From: Maratus speciosus
Taxonomy: Eukaryota > Arthropoda > Arachnida > Araneae > Salticidae
Length of the DNA stretch: 64,000 nt
Direction: 5' to 3'
Assembly: GCA_963932465.1 (NCBI GenBank)
Contig: OZ010786.1
Span: forward strand, 533,079,073-533,143,072
Both the position numbers and the translations under genes were made by a program. Below are positions 1 to 12,074 of this stretch, piece after piece. Below the pieces are notes generated by a model. The model ran no database searches. It worked only from the letters and a program-made list of their open reading frames with translations, and was not told the DNA's origin. The number at the start of each line of letters is the position of its first letter. The first letter of the stretch is position 1.

Positions 1-480
1 GTGACCCAAAAAGACCCACCAATCAAATTTTCTAGAACATGTGACACATCACAATGACCTAGTAATCCAAACAGGTAAAATACAAAACTTTGTCAAAATC
101 GGAAGTGTCTTTTTTTAGGTAAAAATAAATTAACTCGTAGTGACCGCAAAAAGACCCCCTAATCGAGTTTTTTCGAATATGTGACCTAGCCTAATGGTAT
201 TCTTTTAATCCAAAACTGTAAGATATAAAATTTAGTCAAAATCGTTTGGTTAGTTTTTTAGATATAATTAGTCTGACACTGAACCTTACTGACACAAAAG
301 GACACACTAATCGTATTTTCTAGAACATGTAACCTAGCCCAATGGTCATATCGTGTTCGAAAATCGTCTGATATAAAATTAGTCAAATTCTTTAAAGCCG
401 TTTTTAAGATAATATTTACACGCACGCACACACACACAAATTTACTCGTATTATAATATAAGATAACACACATGCATATC
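1..480. repeat. Degenerate tandem repeat, unit about 145 bp
   Basis: Three diverged units start near 1, 141 and 288. Each has a gtgacc/ctgaca-aaaagaccc start, a tctagaacatgtgaccta-like middle and a gtcaaaatcg-like end. The reverse complement of the same unit recurs once at 15,235-15,375 and once at 50,015-50,165. There is no coding potential; the short open frames here are chance. A dispersed arthropod repeat is the likely source, family unknown. Confidence 0.6.
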
Positions 481-2100
481 GCAATGTGTTATTAAGTACT
501 TTAAGGGATTTACTCTATTTTTTTTTATTTAACACTTCTCCATATCTGCGATCATTTTCAAGTTCTAAAGAATATTATCTGAGCATGCCGTTTTAGATAT
601 TCACATTTAATAACTCATATCTACTTTACGATCCCAAAACACATTTTTCGATTATTACAATTAAATAAACCGTATAGTGTGAGTATTACTCGCGCTCACA
701 GGGTTCCGTGCAATAAATATATGAATTATTAACTGTATAATTTAAAAAATCATTGCTAAAAGAATAATAAGACTTTGTAAAAAACTACAAAATATATGGA
801 TGGGTATAACTGTATATGTCAGAAAAGTATAAATAATTATACCATAATAGTTCAAAGAGATATGAAGCCTAAATAATATAAAATATTGCTATTCTATATA
901 ACTCTTTTTTAAACTTATCCTAATCTGTTTAATATGAACATAATCCGGTACTGACACTAAAAATATTGCGTATATAAATTTTATTTGGCATTTCATAAAA
1001 CTAAATACAGCGTAATAATAATCATTTAATTTTACAGTGTAGCTAAAACAAAATCCTTGTTAAAACTTTATTTTGGCATTGTGTTAATCGCGCTTCAAAA
1101 GGAGATCGCAAAATAGCAACACCACCTTGGTCCGTGCCGTGTTTTCCAGACAGATTTTTAATTAACTTTTAAAAACACGGGAGGCGTATTGCGAAATCCA
1201 CTCAATGCAAACTAATCACGACTCCCATATTATTTATGTGATTAACTAGTCTGTTTTTAACAATTTGTCATTTATTGCTTTTATAGTGCTGCTAGGCAAT
1301 GTATTACACAGACATGTCGTTAAAAGCTCTTATCTAGGATTTAAAAGCCGATGATACATAGAGCACGCAGCCCCTAGCATTATGTATACCCAAACCGTGA
1401 GTGTCTTTAAGGTTTCATATCTCGGCTAATTACTAACGATTATTTTCGAAAATCATTATCAACAATACCTTTATACATCTGCTACAATAGGTACCTTAAT
1501 CGCTCCTCAACACCTTTTCTGAATGCCTGCAAATCGAAATTTGTGTGTAACGAAAAAGTGCGCTTTTCACAAAAACTAAGTGACTTAGAGTAATTGACAT
1601 AAGTTTTCTACAAGATATAAATTAATGTCTACTACTTTTTTTCATAATTTTAGTTTCAGTAGATTCGGAAATAAACGGGGAGAACATATTTTTGCACTAC
1701 CTTTTCCACTATACCTCTGAAAATACAATACATAAGATTAAAAGAAATGTAATTTTGAGTTCGGCGTTATGAAAGCTTTCATACGATAGCCCACGCGATA
1801 CATAATACAAGATTTTTTTCCAGTAAATTAATGATCACCTCTACATTTTTTCCTAAATAAATTTGTGAATGTTTTATAATCTGGAAATATGTGAGTCAAT
1901 ACTCTTTATTACTTAGCCGCGTTGGAACTTCCACAATCCACAGTTTACGAGTAAAGTGGATGTGACAGACAGACAGACACAGGAGTGATCTTCTAATGGT
2001 TCCGTTTTTACTTTTTAAATACGTAACCGTAAAAATAAATGAAATTTACAATTACAACATTTTATAATTATAAAATGTAAAGAAGGTTTTATAACTACCG
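481..2100. other. AT-rich intergenic DNA with repeat fragments
   Basis: No gene is seen. A (gaca)n stretch followed by a ggttccgtttttac motif at about 1,955-2,035, and an agggttccgt motif near 698, resemble the ends of a dispersed repeat common in arthropods; this is from memory and weak. A perfect 20-bp palindrome (arms cattttataa) lies at 2,058-2,077. The rest is unremarkable. Confidence 0.4.
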
Positions 2101-2159
2101 TTTTTCGTAAACATTTTGCTGTCAGTCTCCCTTCAATACTTTTGTTTTCCTGGCTACCA

Positions 2160-2766
2160 ATAATTGTTCTACTCCTCAGTTACTTAGTGCTGAACTTAAT
2201 TACCACAAAGCTATTATTGTTGATCTTATATATCCCTCTAATATTATAGATTCTATTTATAAGGAATTTATGAAACATATCCATTCTGAAAAGCATTTTA
2301 ATTCTAACTCTAATACTTCAGTTGTTCTTCCATTTTTCCTAAAATCAGTCAGCAAGATGTTAAAACTTTAAGAAGGTTTGATTTTAATGTTACTTTTTCT
2401 GCTGTTAATAAAATCTCTTTTTCAAATATAAAACACCCCATTGATCGTATAGATAACTGGAGTATTTACCAAATCTCTTGTCACTACAGACTTTCTTTTA
2501 TGGGCCAGGCTAAGTGTTCTCTTAGATTTCCTGCAACAGAGAGCAGAAATTATGTTAAAAATCTGGAGCGTTCTTTTGTTGCTCAAAATTGTTGGCCTTT
2601 TCAACATAAGTTCATTTTTTCCTCAGCCATGTTTATCCAAAAATGATCTTCTAACCTTGAACTTCATTTCTGGGAAGCTTATAACATTATTAACAATTTT
2701 CACTTTTTAGTCAACGACCTATCTAGAAATCCTGATTTTCCAAGTATTTGGAAAGCATTAATTTAA
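2160..2766 (+). pseudogene. Penelope-like retroelement C-terminus with GIY-YIG endonuclease remnant
   Basis: Conceptual translation with one frameshift near 2,335 and one in-frame TGA near 2,645 gives the end of a Penelope-like (PLE) polyprotein. The PLE-type lead-in to the endonuclease runs to about 2,460. The GIY-YIG domain starts at 2,461 with SIYQISC and continues through a degenerate FMGQAKCSLR (normally YIGQT-SLR) and an ESRNYVKN stretch. The tail reads FWEAYNIINNF and ends at a TAA at 2,764-2,766. In PLEs this domain follows the reverse transcriptase and nicks target DNA; no RT is present upstream, so this is a 3' truncated copy. Catalytic Gly and Tyr positions are altered, so it is dead. 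Identification rests on motif order recalled from the family. Confidence 0.7.
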
Positions 2767-2945
2767 TTTCCCTTTTTCGGTTTCTTTCTCTTTCGTTTTC
2801 AAGCAGATATCGCTACTTGCCCACTCAGTTGTTTCATGCTGTTTTTGTCTCCCTCGTTGTGTTTGGTGCATTCTCTACCCGTATCGGGTATATAACCTGG
2901 CTTTTGCCCAGCGTTGGTTTTTCAGGCATGTTGTGCCTTGCTCTA

Positions 2946-2998
2946 TATTGCACCGAAGAAGAATCGCGCTTGTAGATTCGAAACATCTGTTTGTTGCT
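2946..2998 (+). ncRNA. Hammerhead-ribozyme-like motif in the PLE 3' region
   Basis: The sequence shows a near-canonical catalytic core. CCGAAGA at 2,953-2,959 stands for CUGANGA with U4 changed to C. Stem II is gaatc (2,961-2,965) paired with gattc (2,975-2,979). GAAAC follows at 2,980-2,984, then a 2-bp stem III with loop atct and GT at 2,989-2,990, and a possible cleavage U at 2,991. Stem I would have only about 3 pairs. Minimal hammerheads with a 2-bp stem III are known from Penelope-like elements, and this one lies about 180 bp past the PLE stop. The U4 change and short stem I suggest it is decayed. Confidence 0.5.
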
Positions 2999-2999
2999 T

Positions 3000-4392
3000 T
3001 TAACGTTTTATTTATGCATTTTTAAAGAATAGTTTTCCTCCTTTTAATATTTTTGCACAAAGGCTTTATTTGCTATTTTTACCATTACAATTGTTAGTGT
3101 TAAAAATTGTGGTGAAAATATTCTTATTTAGGCATCTCTTAGTCTAATTAGACTATAAATGCTATCTAATTAATATAAATGGTATTTCCTTTTATAAGTA
3201 GAGATATTTAGATCGTTTAGATTTTAATGAGCACTTTAATCTTTATTTAATAAATTAAAATCAGCACAGATAATGTTCTCGGATGGAAATTCAAGGTACC
3301 AGAGAAAAAAATTGTAATCTTTTTTTTTCTGCCTAGCAATCCATCGATTATAATTGTATTTCATTCTTTCTGCAGTGTTTTTCCTTGATGTTCTCAAGAA
3401 TATACGTTTGCAGGAAACACTGTCTCTGATGTTCAAGTTTTTGTTGTATTTCGTGTCATCGTAACATTAAAATACAAAAAAATAAATATATAAATAAACA
3501 TATAAAAAATAAACTGCATTTTATAAGTGATGTTTAAAATTACATTATTTTCAAATTGCAAAAATATGAAAAAAGAGAAGCACACTGTGTTTTCATTACA
3601 GACATTCATTTTCAACGATCCTATATTTTCTTTTACTTTTCACTTATTATGCTTGAATGTTTCTAAATTATTGTTTTCGGAAATGGAGAAGTTTTTCACC
3701 TCATATATTTCTTCAATTTTGGAAAATGTATTGATTTGATTGGTAAACTGATTTTTATTAAACTAGCTGACATTTAAAGAATACAATATCTATTTGAAGC
3801 AAGTTATATCTTTTTTATTTAGTACAAAGATGAAACTAGAAATATAGATAAATATATATACTTAAATTTATGGAGTTCAATGATAAGCTATATGTCTTAT
3901 CACTAGAATGACCCAAGGGAGTCTATCCGACTCCGATCATATGATTAAATATCAACTGGAACCAGAAATTGTTTCATAAAATAAGTTAAATTTAAACCAT
4001 CCAGATTTACGTTAAGTAAATCAGTCAAATAATTTTAATTAAAAATTCTAGTGTTAAATAAGTTTATGAAACTTGAGTAAAATATCCGGGCGTTCTCGTG
4101 TTAAAACGCTAATAGTATAATATATGAAAATTATTAACAATATATATATCAAAAAGTGTATAATTTAATTATTTTTTTAGCACAGACTAAACGTGAGAAA
4201 AAACAAATGCACTTATTTGGTGTATATATAGCATTTATTAATGAACAATTCATATTCCAAGAAAAATAACATAAGTTTTACCTATTTACATTTTTTATGT
4301 TAATCTCAGATTGCGAAAATTTAAAAGAATATAGAATATTCAATACAATCTAAGAATATCTTGTGAAAATTGCAAGTCAAAAATAAACAAAA
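3000..4392. other. AT-rich DNA, nothing recognised
   Basis: No coding region, structured repeat or known element could be supported here. Short open frames on both strands have low-complexity, Phe/Lys/Asn-rich translations typical of AT-rich noncoding DNA. Confidence 0.5.
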
Positions 4393-4400
4393 CGGATGCA

Positions 4401-4687
4401 CACTGTAAAAAAAACACTGTACATTTGCCAGAACAAACTCGATCACAGTGAATGTGCTGTATCTTTCTTCGGTTTCCTGACTATATTAACATAGAAAATA
4501 TAGTAGTTGCGTAAAATTAACCGCACGATGTGCTGGCAATTTGAACGCATTTTTTTACATCACAAACTGCTGGCGACCAAACTGCCGTGCTGTTAATTTT
4601 ACGCAACTACTGTATTTTCCATGTTAATATAGTCATGAAACCAAAGAAAGATACAGCATATTCACTGTGATCAAGTGTTTTACAGTG
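4401..4687. mobile_element. Foldback MITE with CACTGTA ends
   Basis: A 287-bp element with near-complete inverted arms. The left arm runs from CACTGTAAAA at 4,401 and its partner ends TTTTACAGTG at 4,687. The arms share gtagttgcgtaaaatta / taattttacgcaactac and the tgaatgtgctgtatctttct region. It interrupts the left end of a HINE-like element: cggatg lies to the left and caatcccaaaactttcttc to the right. Related partial copies are at 16,584-16,744 and 51,389-51,550. No transposase is encoded, so it would be mobilised in trans by an unknown enzyme. Confidence 0.75.
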
Positions 4688-6972
4688 CAGCAATCCCAAA
4701 ACTTTCTTCTATTTCATATACGTTAATACTTCCAGAAAAATACAGCATATCTGCGCCACCGGTTCGATGATTTACACCAAAATCTAATCAGCAACAACCT
4801 ATGTCAACTTCTAACTGAATGTTTCGAGAAAATCAGTTTATTAGTTTTTGAGTAGAGCTATTAGTCCAGGCAATAGAGACCGTATAGGGACGCTACCTAG
4901 CAAAATTAATGGTAGTACTGAAAATCGGTTTTCTAGATGTTTTTTGGGTCGCTGAATCCGAATTTGTAACTTCCCACCAAAATTTTTCCCGGCAACCCCC
5001 CCCCAAATTTGGTAAAAAGCCACCCCCCTAAAAAAAAAGGTTTTTATTAAAAAAATGCTGCGTGGAATAAGTTGCGCAATTCCACTTAACCACTCACACG
5101 TTTACATTAGCCTTCCCATCTTCCCTCCTAACTTTCTCTATAAGGTTTACTTTAAGTTTTCTGGGTCGCTGAATCCCAATTTTTAACTTACCCCCAAAAT
5201 TCCCCCCTCCCTCACAACCCCCCCCCCAAATAGTTTTTTTAACTTAAATTTCATATTGTTTTAGGGGAAAAGTATTACGAAATTCAGAAACTAGACACAA
5301 TTTGCAACAAATAGGATACATGACATTATGACGTAGGATAAACGGGGAGACAGGGGGCTGCCTCGGAACATTCCCAGCGCGCTTTTCTCAAAAACCAAAT
5401 TTTTTTCAAAAAATCAATTTTTGGGGGGGTTGCCGGGTGAAATTTTGGTGGGAAGTTACAAATTCGGATTCAGCGACGCAAAAAACATAAAGTGAGTCGA
5501 AATTCCTGAACTAGTATTAATTTTGCCAGATAAAATCCCCTATTGCCTGGACTTCATAATTTAGTGCACGTAGCGCCGCAGTGCATGTTCAGAGGCAGCC
5601 CTCACCCTGCCCGTTCATTCTAATTCATAATGTCATATATCCTATTTGTTGCAAATTTTGTCTAGTTTCTGAATTTCGTAATGCTTTCCCCTAAAACAAT
5701 AAGAAATTTAATTTACAAACAACTATTTGGGGGGGGGGGTTCGAGGGGGAAAATTTTGGGGGTAAGTTAAAAATTCGGATTCAGTGACCCAAAAATCTTA
5801 AAGTAATCCTTATAGAGAAAGTTCGGAGGGGAGATGGGTGGGCGAATGTAAACGTGTGAGTGGTTAAGTTGAATTGCGCAACTTAGTCCACGCAGCACCG
5901 CGCGCATGTTCCGAGGCAGATCTCCCCTTCCCCTCATACTAAGTCATAATGTCATATATCTAATTTGTTGCAAATTTTGCCTACTTTCTGAATTTCTAGG
6001 TACTTTTCCCCTAAAACAACAAATAAATTGATTTTGTTTTAATAAAAACCTTTTTGGGGGGATTTTATCAAAATTTGGGGAGGTTGCCGGGAGAAATTTT
6101 TGTGGGAAGTTGAAAATCCGGATTCAGCGACTTAAAAAACATCTAGAAAGCCGATTTCCAGTACTTCCATTAATTTTGTTAGGTAAAATTCCCTATTGCC
6201 TGTACTATATTGCGGAAATCGTAAAAAAAAATCTGCATAGCAGCCACATGTTTGGGTGATATATACCAAAACCTAATAAGCAACAACTTAAGTCATGTTG
6301 ATAGCTGAATCTTAAGTTTGATTTAAATCCGTGCATTATTTCTTGAGATAAAACTATTTGGGGAATCAGGAAAAATTCAGCATAGCAGCGCCACTTGTCC
6401 GGCGATTTACACCAAAACGTTGTCAGATCCAACTCATATCAAGGAGGAACTTAATATGAAGTTTGGTGAAAATCCACGCATTAGATCTTGAGATAGAGTC
6501 CTTGCAATAATCGTGAAAATCGCTGTATAATAGCACCACCTGTTAGACGATTTACACCAAATCATAGTAAACACCAATTTATCAAGGACGAACTGAATCT
6601 GAAGTTTGATGAAAATTTGTGCATTACTTCTTGAGATAGAGCCATTGCGGAAATCGTAAAAATACAGCATAGCAGCGCCACCTGTTGAGCGGTTTGCGCC
6701 AAAAGCTAATCAGCCAAAACCTAATCAGGGGCAAACTGAACATAAATTTTGATTAAATTCCGTGCAATAGTTCTTGAGATAAAGCGCCCACAAAATTTGT
6801 GTCACACACAAATACACACAAACAGACAGACAGACAGACTCACAGATACACATTTTGTAAAAACATGTTTTTCGAGATCTCTGATTCCTAAAATGTGTAA
6901 ATATATCAGAAAACGGAATTCAAAAAAATTCATGAATCCAAGACACTCTTCTTGTGAAGACAGGAGAAAGTA
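4688..6972. mobile_element. HINE/Helentron-like element (gtggcgc family), nested
   Basis: Both outer parts match the element at 44,105-45,203. The left end reads caatcccaaaactttcttc and the right end reads ...aggagaaagta. The body contains repeated ~125-bp units with ttcttgagataga, gcgccacctgtt and tttacaccaaa motifs in the orientation opposite to the 44-kb copy. It is split by the foldback element at 4,863-6,206. A (caca)/(gaca)n microsatellite sits at 6,803-6,842. It is non-coding. The class assignment follows structure only: subterminal inverted ctttcttctat motifs, CTAG at one end, and tandem units. Confidence 0.55.
4863..6206. mobile_element. Large foldback element, copy A
   Basis: The termini agtccaggcaatag (4,863) and ctattgcctgtact (6,206) are inverted repeats. 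Much of the interior is palindromic: about 4,863-5,040 pairs with 6,030-6,206, and about 5,060-5,300 pairs with 5,640-5,900. Poly-C/G runs mark both arms, along with gggtcgctgaatcc / ggattcagcgaccc-like motifs. It interrupts the HINE-like element between gagctatt and gcggaaatcg. It has no ORF of substance. The left arm has lost about 140 bp that copy B keeps. Confidence 0.7.
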
Positions 6973-8078
6973 AAAATCTAATTGCTTATGAAAGGTAATT
7001 TTCATAGGTATAGTTTACTGACAATTCAGTATATCTATAAATGCAATATTTTATAGTCTATTAACACTGAATTTAGCAAATATTATTTTTTAAAGAAAGT
7101 AAATAGTATTTATAAATGCCACAACTTAATTATCCATGACCAGATTATTGCAAATATTAAAATGTAATGTTACGGCACTTTGAAAACTATTTATCTTTGA
7201 AAACTTTTTAAAGAAAAAAACACATAGTTTATTTTTTTACAAAAGATCTTATAAAAATATTTTCTTTTAGCTCTTTAAAACTAATCTGTTCAGTCTGTAA
7301 TGCTTTCTCTAGAGAATTATTAAAGTGGGAGATGGAGAAAAAAAATAGAACATTTAGGAAAAAATAATCTAACCTAGTACCTAATTATTTTATATCTAAC
7401 AGACTAATTAATAAAACATTTGGTGACATTTTAGAGATATCGGTTAAACTTAAAAAGAATATTTAAACGTCTCGTTATTAAAGCATTCATATTTGTCAAT
7501 AGACACTTAAATGTATTAGTATAAAAACCATCATATTTCAGACATAATTTAATGATATAAAAATTTATGATTCGTTTAAAATTACGGCATAACATTAAAA
7601 CTAATTTTCGTAAACAAATTTATTTTTAAAATATATAAAAAGAACATCGTTAAACTAATATGTGTTTTCTTTTTGAGTTGTCTTTTTTTAATTGTCATGC
7701 AGCGAAATGCTTTTCATTCGTAATATATATACATGTAATACAATAATTTTTCACGAATAAACTAAAGGCATTCATATTTGTCAATAGAGACTTTTAAATG
7801 TATTACACTAAAAATCCTCTTATTTCCAAAAGAATTTAATGATATAAATTTTTTTTCTTAATTTAAAATACATTTTCTCTGTTACATGCCATCACTATAT
7901 AAATTTACATTAAGTTGAAATGTTTATTAGTTCATAACATTAAAAGTATGTTTAAAAAAAAAAAAAAAAAAAAAAAAGGAATTATTTATAAATGTTTCTA
8001 AAAAACAACGTTAAGCTAAAATTTCTTTTCTTTTCGAGTGGGTTTTTAAAAAATTATCATGCCTGGAAATATTTCTCA
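6973..8078. other. AT-rich duplicated DNA, no gene
   Basis: Matches 43,481-45,590 in copy B apart from the insertion at 44,105-45,203. It contains a poly(A) run at about 7,951-7,977, much shorter in B. No coding region was found. Confidence 0.5.
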
Positions 8079-11000
8079 TCTATACTCCTATTATAAAGAG
8101 GAAAAAAATGTTTATTTGTAGGAGGTAAGCTCTGGAACTACCGAACCGATTCCAAAAGTAATGTATCAAAATGATGGTGTTAGTCTAACTTAGAACATAG
8201 GCTATATCTTACGTCGGTGCCACTACCCCAAAGGGGGTGTAGGAGCAAAAAACGTTCTAAAAATGCGATTTTAGCGTTACTGAAGGACCTAGAAATATGA
8301 AATTTCGAATATTAGTTACTTATAAGATATAAATGATGTCTAAGAACAGTTCTTAAATAATTCGAAATTTAAAAGGGTTTGAAAATGCACAAAAGCGTTC
8401 TAAAAAAACGTTCTAAATGGTAGTTTCTACACAATCTCTGGAAATACCAAACCGATTTAAAAAATATTGGTTACAAAATGATGGTGACAACGCTTGCTCC
8501 AAGATAGGCTATGTTTTAGGTCGTTGCCACTACCCCAAAGGGGGTGTAGGAGCAAAAAACGTTCTAAAATGCGATTTTAGCGTTTCTGATGGGCCTAGAA
8601 ATATGAAATTTCGAATATTAGTTACTTATAAGATATAAATGATATCTAAGAACAGTTCTTAAACAATTCGAAATTTAAAAGGGGTGAAAATACACAAAAA
8701 GCGTTCTAAAAAACGTTCTAAATGGTAGTTTCTACACAATCTCAGGAAATACCAAACCGATTTAAAAAATATTGGTGTCAAAATGATGGTGACAACTCTT
8801 GCTCCAAGATAGGCTATGTATTATGCTGTTGCCACTACCCCAAAGTAGGTGTAGGAGCAAAAAACGTTCTAAAAATGCAATTTTAGCGTTTTTGAAGGGC
8901 CTAGAAAATGAAATTTCGAATATTAGTTACTTATAAGATATAAATGATATCTAAGAACAGTTCTTAAACAATTCGAAATTTAAAAGGGGTGAAAATACAC
9001 AAAAAGCGTTCTAAAAAACGTTCTAAAGGGTAGTTTCCACAGAATCTCAGGAAATACCAAACCGATTTAAAAAATATTGATGTCAAAATGATGGTGACAA
9101 CGCTTGCTCCAAGATAGGCTACGTTTTATGTCGGTGTCACTACCCCAAAGGGGGCGCAGGAGCATAAAACGTTCTAAAAATGCGATTTATGTGTTACTGA
9201 AGGGCCTAGAAATATGAAATTTGAAATATTAGGTACTTATTACATATAAAGGAATTCTAAGAACAGTTCTTAAACAATTCGAAATTTGAAAGCTGTGAAA
9301 ATGCACAAAAGCGTTCTAAAAAACGTTCTAAATGGTAGTTTCTACACAATCTCAGGAAATACCAAACCTATTAAAAAATAATGGTGTCAAAATACGGGTG
9401 TCAAAATGACGGTGACAAGCCTTGCTCCAACATAGGCTATGTTTTATGTCGGTGCCACTACCCGAAAGGGGGTGCACGAGCAACGAACGTTCCAAAAATG
9501 CGATTTTTACGTTACCGAAGGGCCTAGAAATATGAAATTTGAAATATTAGCTACTTATTAGATATAAAGGATTTCTAAGAACAGTTCTTAAACAATTCGA
9601 AATTTAAAAGCTGTGAAAATGCACAAAAGCGTTCTAAAAAACGTTCTAAATGGTAGTTTCTACACAATCTCAGGAAATACCAAACCGATTTAAAAAATAT
9701 TGATGTCAAAATGATGGTGACAACGCTTGCTCCAAGATAGGCTATGTTTTATGTCGGTGCCACTACCCCAAATGGGGTGTAGGAGCAAAAAACGTTCTAA
9801 AAATGCGATTTTAGCGTTACTGAAGGGTCTGGAAATATGAAATTTTCAATATTAATTACTTATAAGATATAAACGATATCTAAGAACAGTTCTTAAACAA
9901 TTCGAAATTTAAAAGGTGTGAAAATGCACAAAAAGCGTTCTAAAAAACGTTCTAAATGGTGGTTTCTACACAATCTCAGGAAATACCAAACCGATTTAAA
10001 AAATAATGGTGTCAAAATAAGGGTGTCAAATTAAGGGTGTCAAGGAAATACCAAAGCTATTTCAAAAGTAATTGTTGCAAATGAATGGTGACAGTCCCTG
10101 CTATAACATAGGTTATATTTTATGTTGCTGTCACTACCATCCGAGGGTTGCAAAAGCAAAACATGTTCTAATTTGCATTTTTTGCACAACTGAGGGGTCT
10201 AACACTTTGAAGTATGGCATGACATTTACTTACAAGATGCAACTGCTTTCTAAGAACAGTCGAAAGAAAATTCCAAATTAAAAAAAAAAAATGAAGAGAG
10301 TGAAAAGCGTTATAAATTACAATTTTTAAGCAAACTTATAAATTACCAAACTGATTAAAAAAATAATGATGACAAATTTTGGTGACAGAACCTGCTCAAA
10401 CATAAGCTATATTTTATGTCTGTTCCACTACCACCAGAGGGTTGCAGGAGCTAAAAACTTTCTAAATTGCGATATCTGTGATACTGAAAAGGCTAGAAAC
10501 TTTAAATATGACATGGTAGTTACTTATAAAATATAAATGCCCTCGAAGGAACGTCGAAAATAAATTCGAATTAAAAAGGGTTGAAGCGAAGGGGAGGCGC
10601 GAAATCCATTTTCTAAAAAAGTTTTAAATTAGGATTCTATGCAATTTCAGGGAATATAAACCGATTACAAAAGTAATAGTTGCGAATCAATGGTAACAGT
10701 CTCTGATCCTACTTAGGCTATATTTTATGCCGGTGATTCTACCACCTGGGGTTCACAGGAACAACAAACGTTCTAAAAAAGGGCTTTAAAAGCTTTTTAA
10801 ATTACGTTTCTGTGGAACATTATGAAATAACAAACCGATTTCAAAATTAATGTTGGCAAATTAATGGTGACAGTTCCTGTTTCAACATAGCCCTTTATGT
10901 TGAGAGGGGTGTTAGGACTTGGAATTTGACATGATGGTTAATTTTAAGATGTAAGAAGATGGTTTCTAAAAAATTCAAAACTTCAAATGAATACTGAAAT

Positions 11001-11325
11001 GAGCGTATTAATTGAGCATAAAAGTTTCAAAATATTTTCTAAATTATCATTTATTTAGTTTTATTTCATTTTATTAATTTAAGTCTCATTTCTGCCTAAT
11101 GCAGTGTAATAATGATGTTTAGTCAAACTGTGTTTTAAATAGTAATTTTTGAATTATTCCTAAAAGTAATAAGTACCTTTTAATAAAAAAAACCTTTTAA
11201 TAAAATAAAATATTATCTTTTAATAAAATAAAAATTTAGTTAGTACCTTTTGATAAAAATTAGACATATAAATATCACTTGGCATATTTCAAATATTACG
11301 CGAGCAAAGCCGCGGGGTTTGCTAG
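8079..11325 (+). mobile_element. Non-autonomous Helitron packed with ~300-bp repeats
   Basis: The element starts TC (8,079) and ends CTAG (11,322-11,325), inserted between A and T. The empty site survives in copy B near 45,572 (ttctcat-tcgtaatat), with no target duplication, as expected for rolling-circle Helitrons. A hairpin of caaa/tttg type (gcaaagccgcggggtttgc) sits just before the CTAG. The conserved ends (ctattataaagagga on the left, gcaaagccgcggggtttgc on the right) recur, reversed, in the two copies at 37,445-43,480. No Rep/helicase is encoded, so movement would need a helper. Confidence 0.8.
8130..10070 (+). repeat. Tandem array inside the Helitron, unit about 300-310 bp
   Basis: About seven units, seen as recurrences of ctctggaaataccaaaccga near 8,131, 8,438, 8,742, 9,044, 9,350, 9,668 and 9,975. 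Each unit has the motif ccactaccccaaaggggg, several aacgttctaaaa motifs and a near-palindrome taagaacagttctta. More diverged units run on to about 10,900. Short open frames in the units are not conserved and look fortuitous. Confidence 0.75.
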
Positions 11326-11707
11326 TTCGTAATATATACATACGTAAAATAAATTAGTACATTATTTTTTTTATTTTTTTATTTAATATTTTATGAATCT
11401 ATTGGCAGATCATGTATAAATAAATATATATATATATGTTTCTGGATAACATAAATTAATTTGTATGTGTGGCCTGGATTCTTGCGCTAAATGCGGTAAG
11501 TGGAAAGCTTTATATGTATATATTTTTATATGATTTCTATGTCAATAGCGGATAATTTTAGAATTTTTTTTTTATTAATTTAATTATTTGTACAAATAAT
11601 GTATAATTTTTATATACAATATATTTTTAAATTCAAAATACAGTGTACTAGCCTTTAGTTGTGGCAAATGTTTGAGCATTTTTTTAAATAAATATACCTT
11701 AATACTA

Positions 11708-12074
11708 GGTTGAGCAAAAAGTTCTGGGAAATTTGTGAAAGTTGCATTGTTATGCGAAAATTAACAACAAAAGCAACAAGGACTATTCTTCAAAGTAGAG
11801 ACCATCATAGTACACGACTTTCAGCGATCGCTCTGCCTGTTTCCGGATTTGCTGGAAGTACCATGGTGGCTCCTTGGAATCGAAAAACTCTTGACATGCT
11901 TCTTCAACTTCATTAAAGGATTCAAATCGACGGCCCTCGAAAAAGTGGTGCATTGAACAAAAGATGCCATAATTGGATTGAGTCACGTCTGGACAGTACC
12001 ACTAGTACTCATACATACGATACAAATTCTGGTAACTATTAAATTAAAAAATTCCAAGAACTTTTTGCTCAACC
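11708..12074 (-). mobile_element. Internally deleted mariner element, copy A
   Basis: Inverted termini are ggttgagcaaaaagttctgg and its complement at 12,050-12,074. TA lies on the left at 11,706-11,707; in copy B the right flank is also TA. At 367 bp, against about 1.3 kb for a full mariner, it keeps only the end of the transposase gene. The same deleted element is at 45,954-46,321, so it predates the duplication. Confidence 0.8.
11783..11986 (-). pseudogene. Mariner transposase C-terminal fragment
   Basis: About 67 residues match the end of mariner transposases. The NYGIFCSMHHFF stretch corresponds to the usual DYHLFRSL-like segment after the third catalytic Asp. It is followed by the FNEVEEACQEFFDSK helix, an RKQAERSLKV segment and the terminal YYDGLYFEE. 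The DNA-binding and catalytic parts are absent, so no activity is possible. The frame is open here but shifted in the copy at 46,071-46,259. The true reading has no authentic start codon; the fragment begins at the internal deletion. Confidence 0.75.

Noticed and set aside
8417..8638. 73-codon and similar frames within the Helitron repeats (also 10,072-10,281 and 38,451-38,666)
   Set aside because: They lie in tandem noncoding units; other units break the frame, so no conserved protein is implied.
8130..10900. CRISPR-like regular repeats
   Set aside because: Units are ~300 bp, without short repeat/unique spacer structure, inside a eukaryotic Helitron.
8130..10900. taagaacagttctta as a steroid-receptor response element
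   Set aside because: Half-sites resemble AGAACA but spacing is wrong and it is simply part of every tandem unit.
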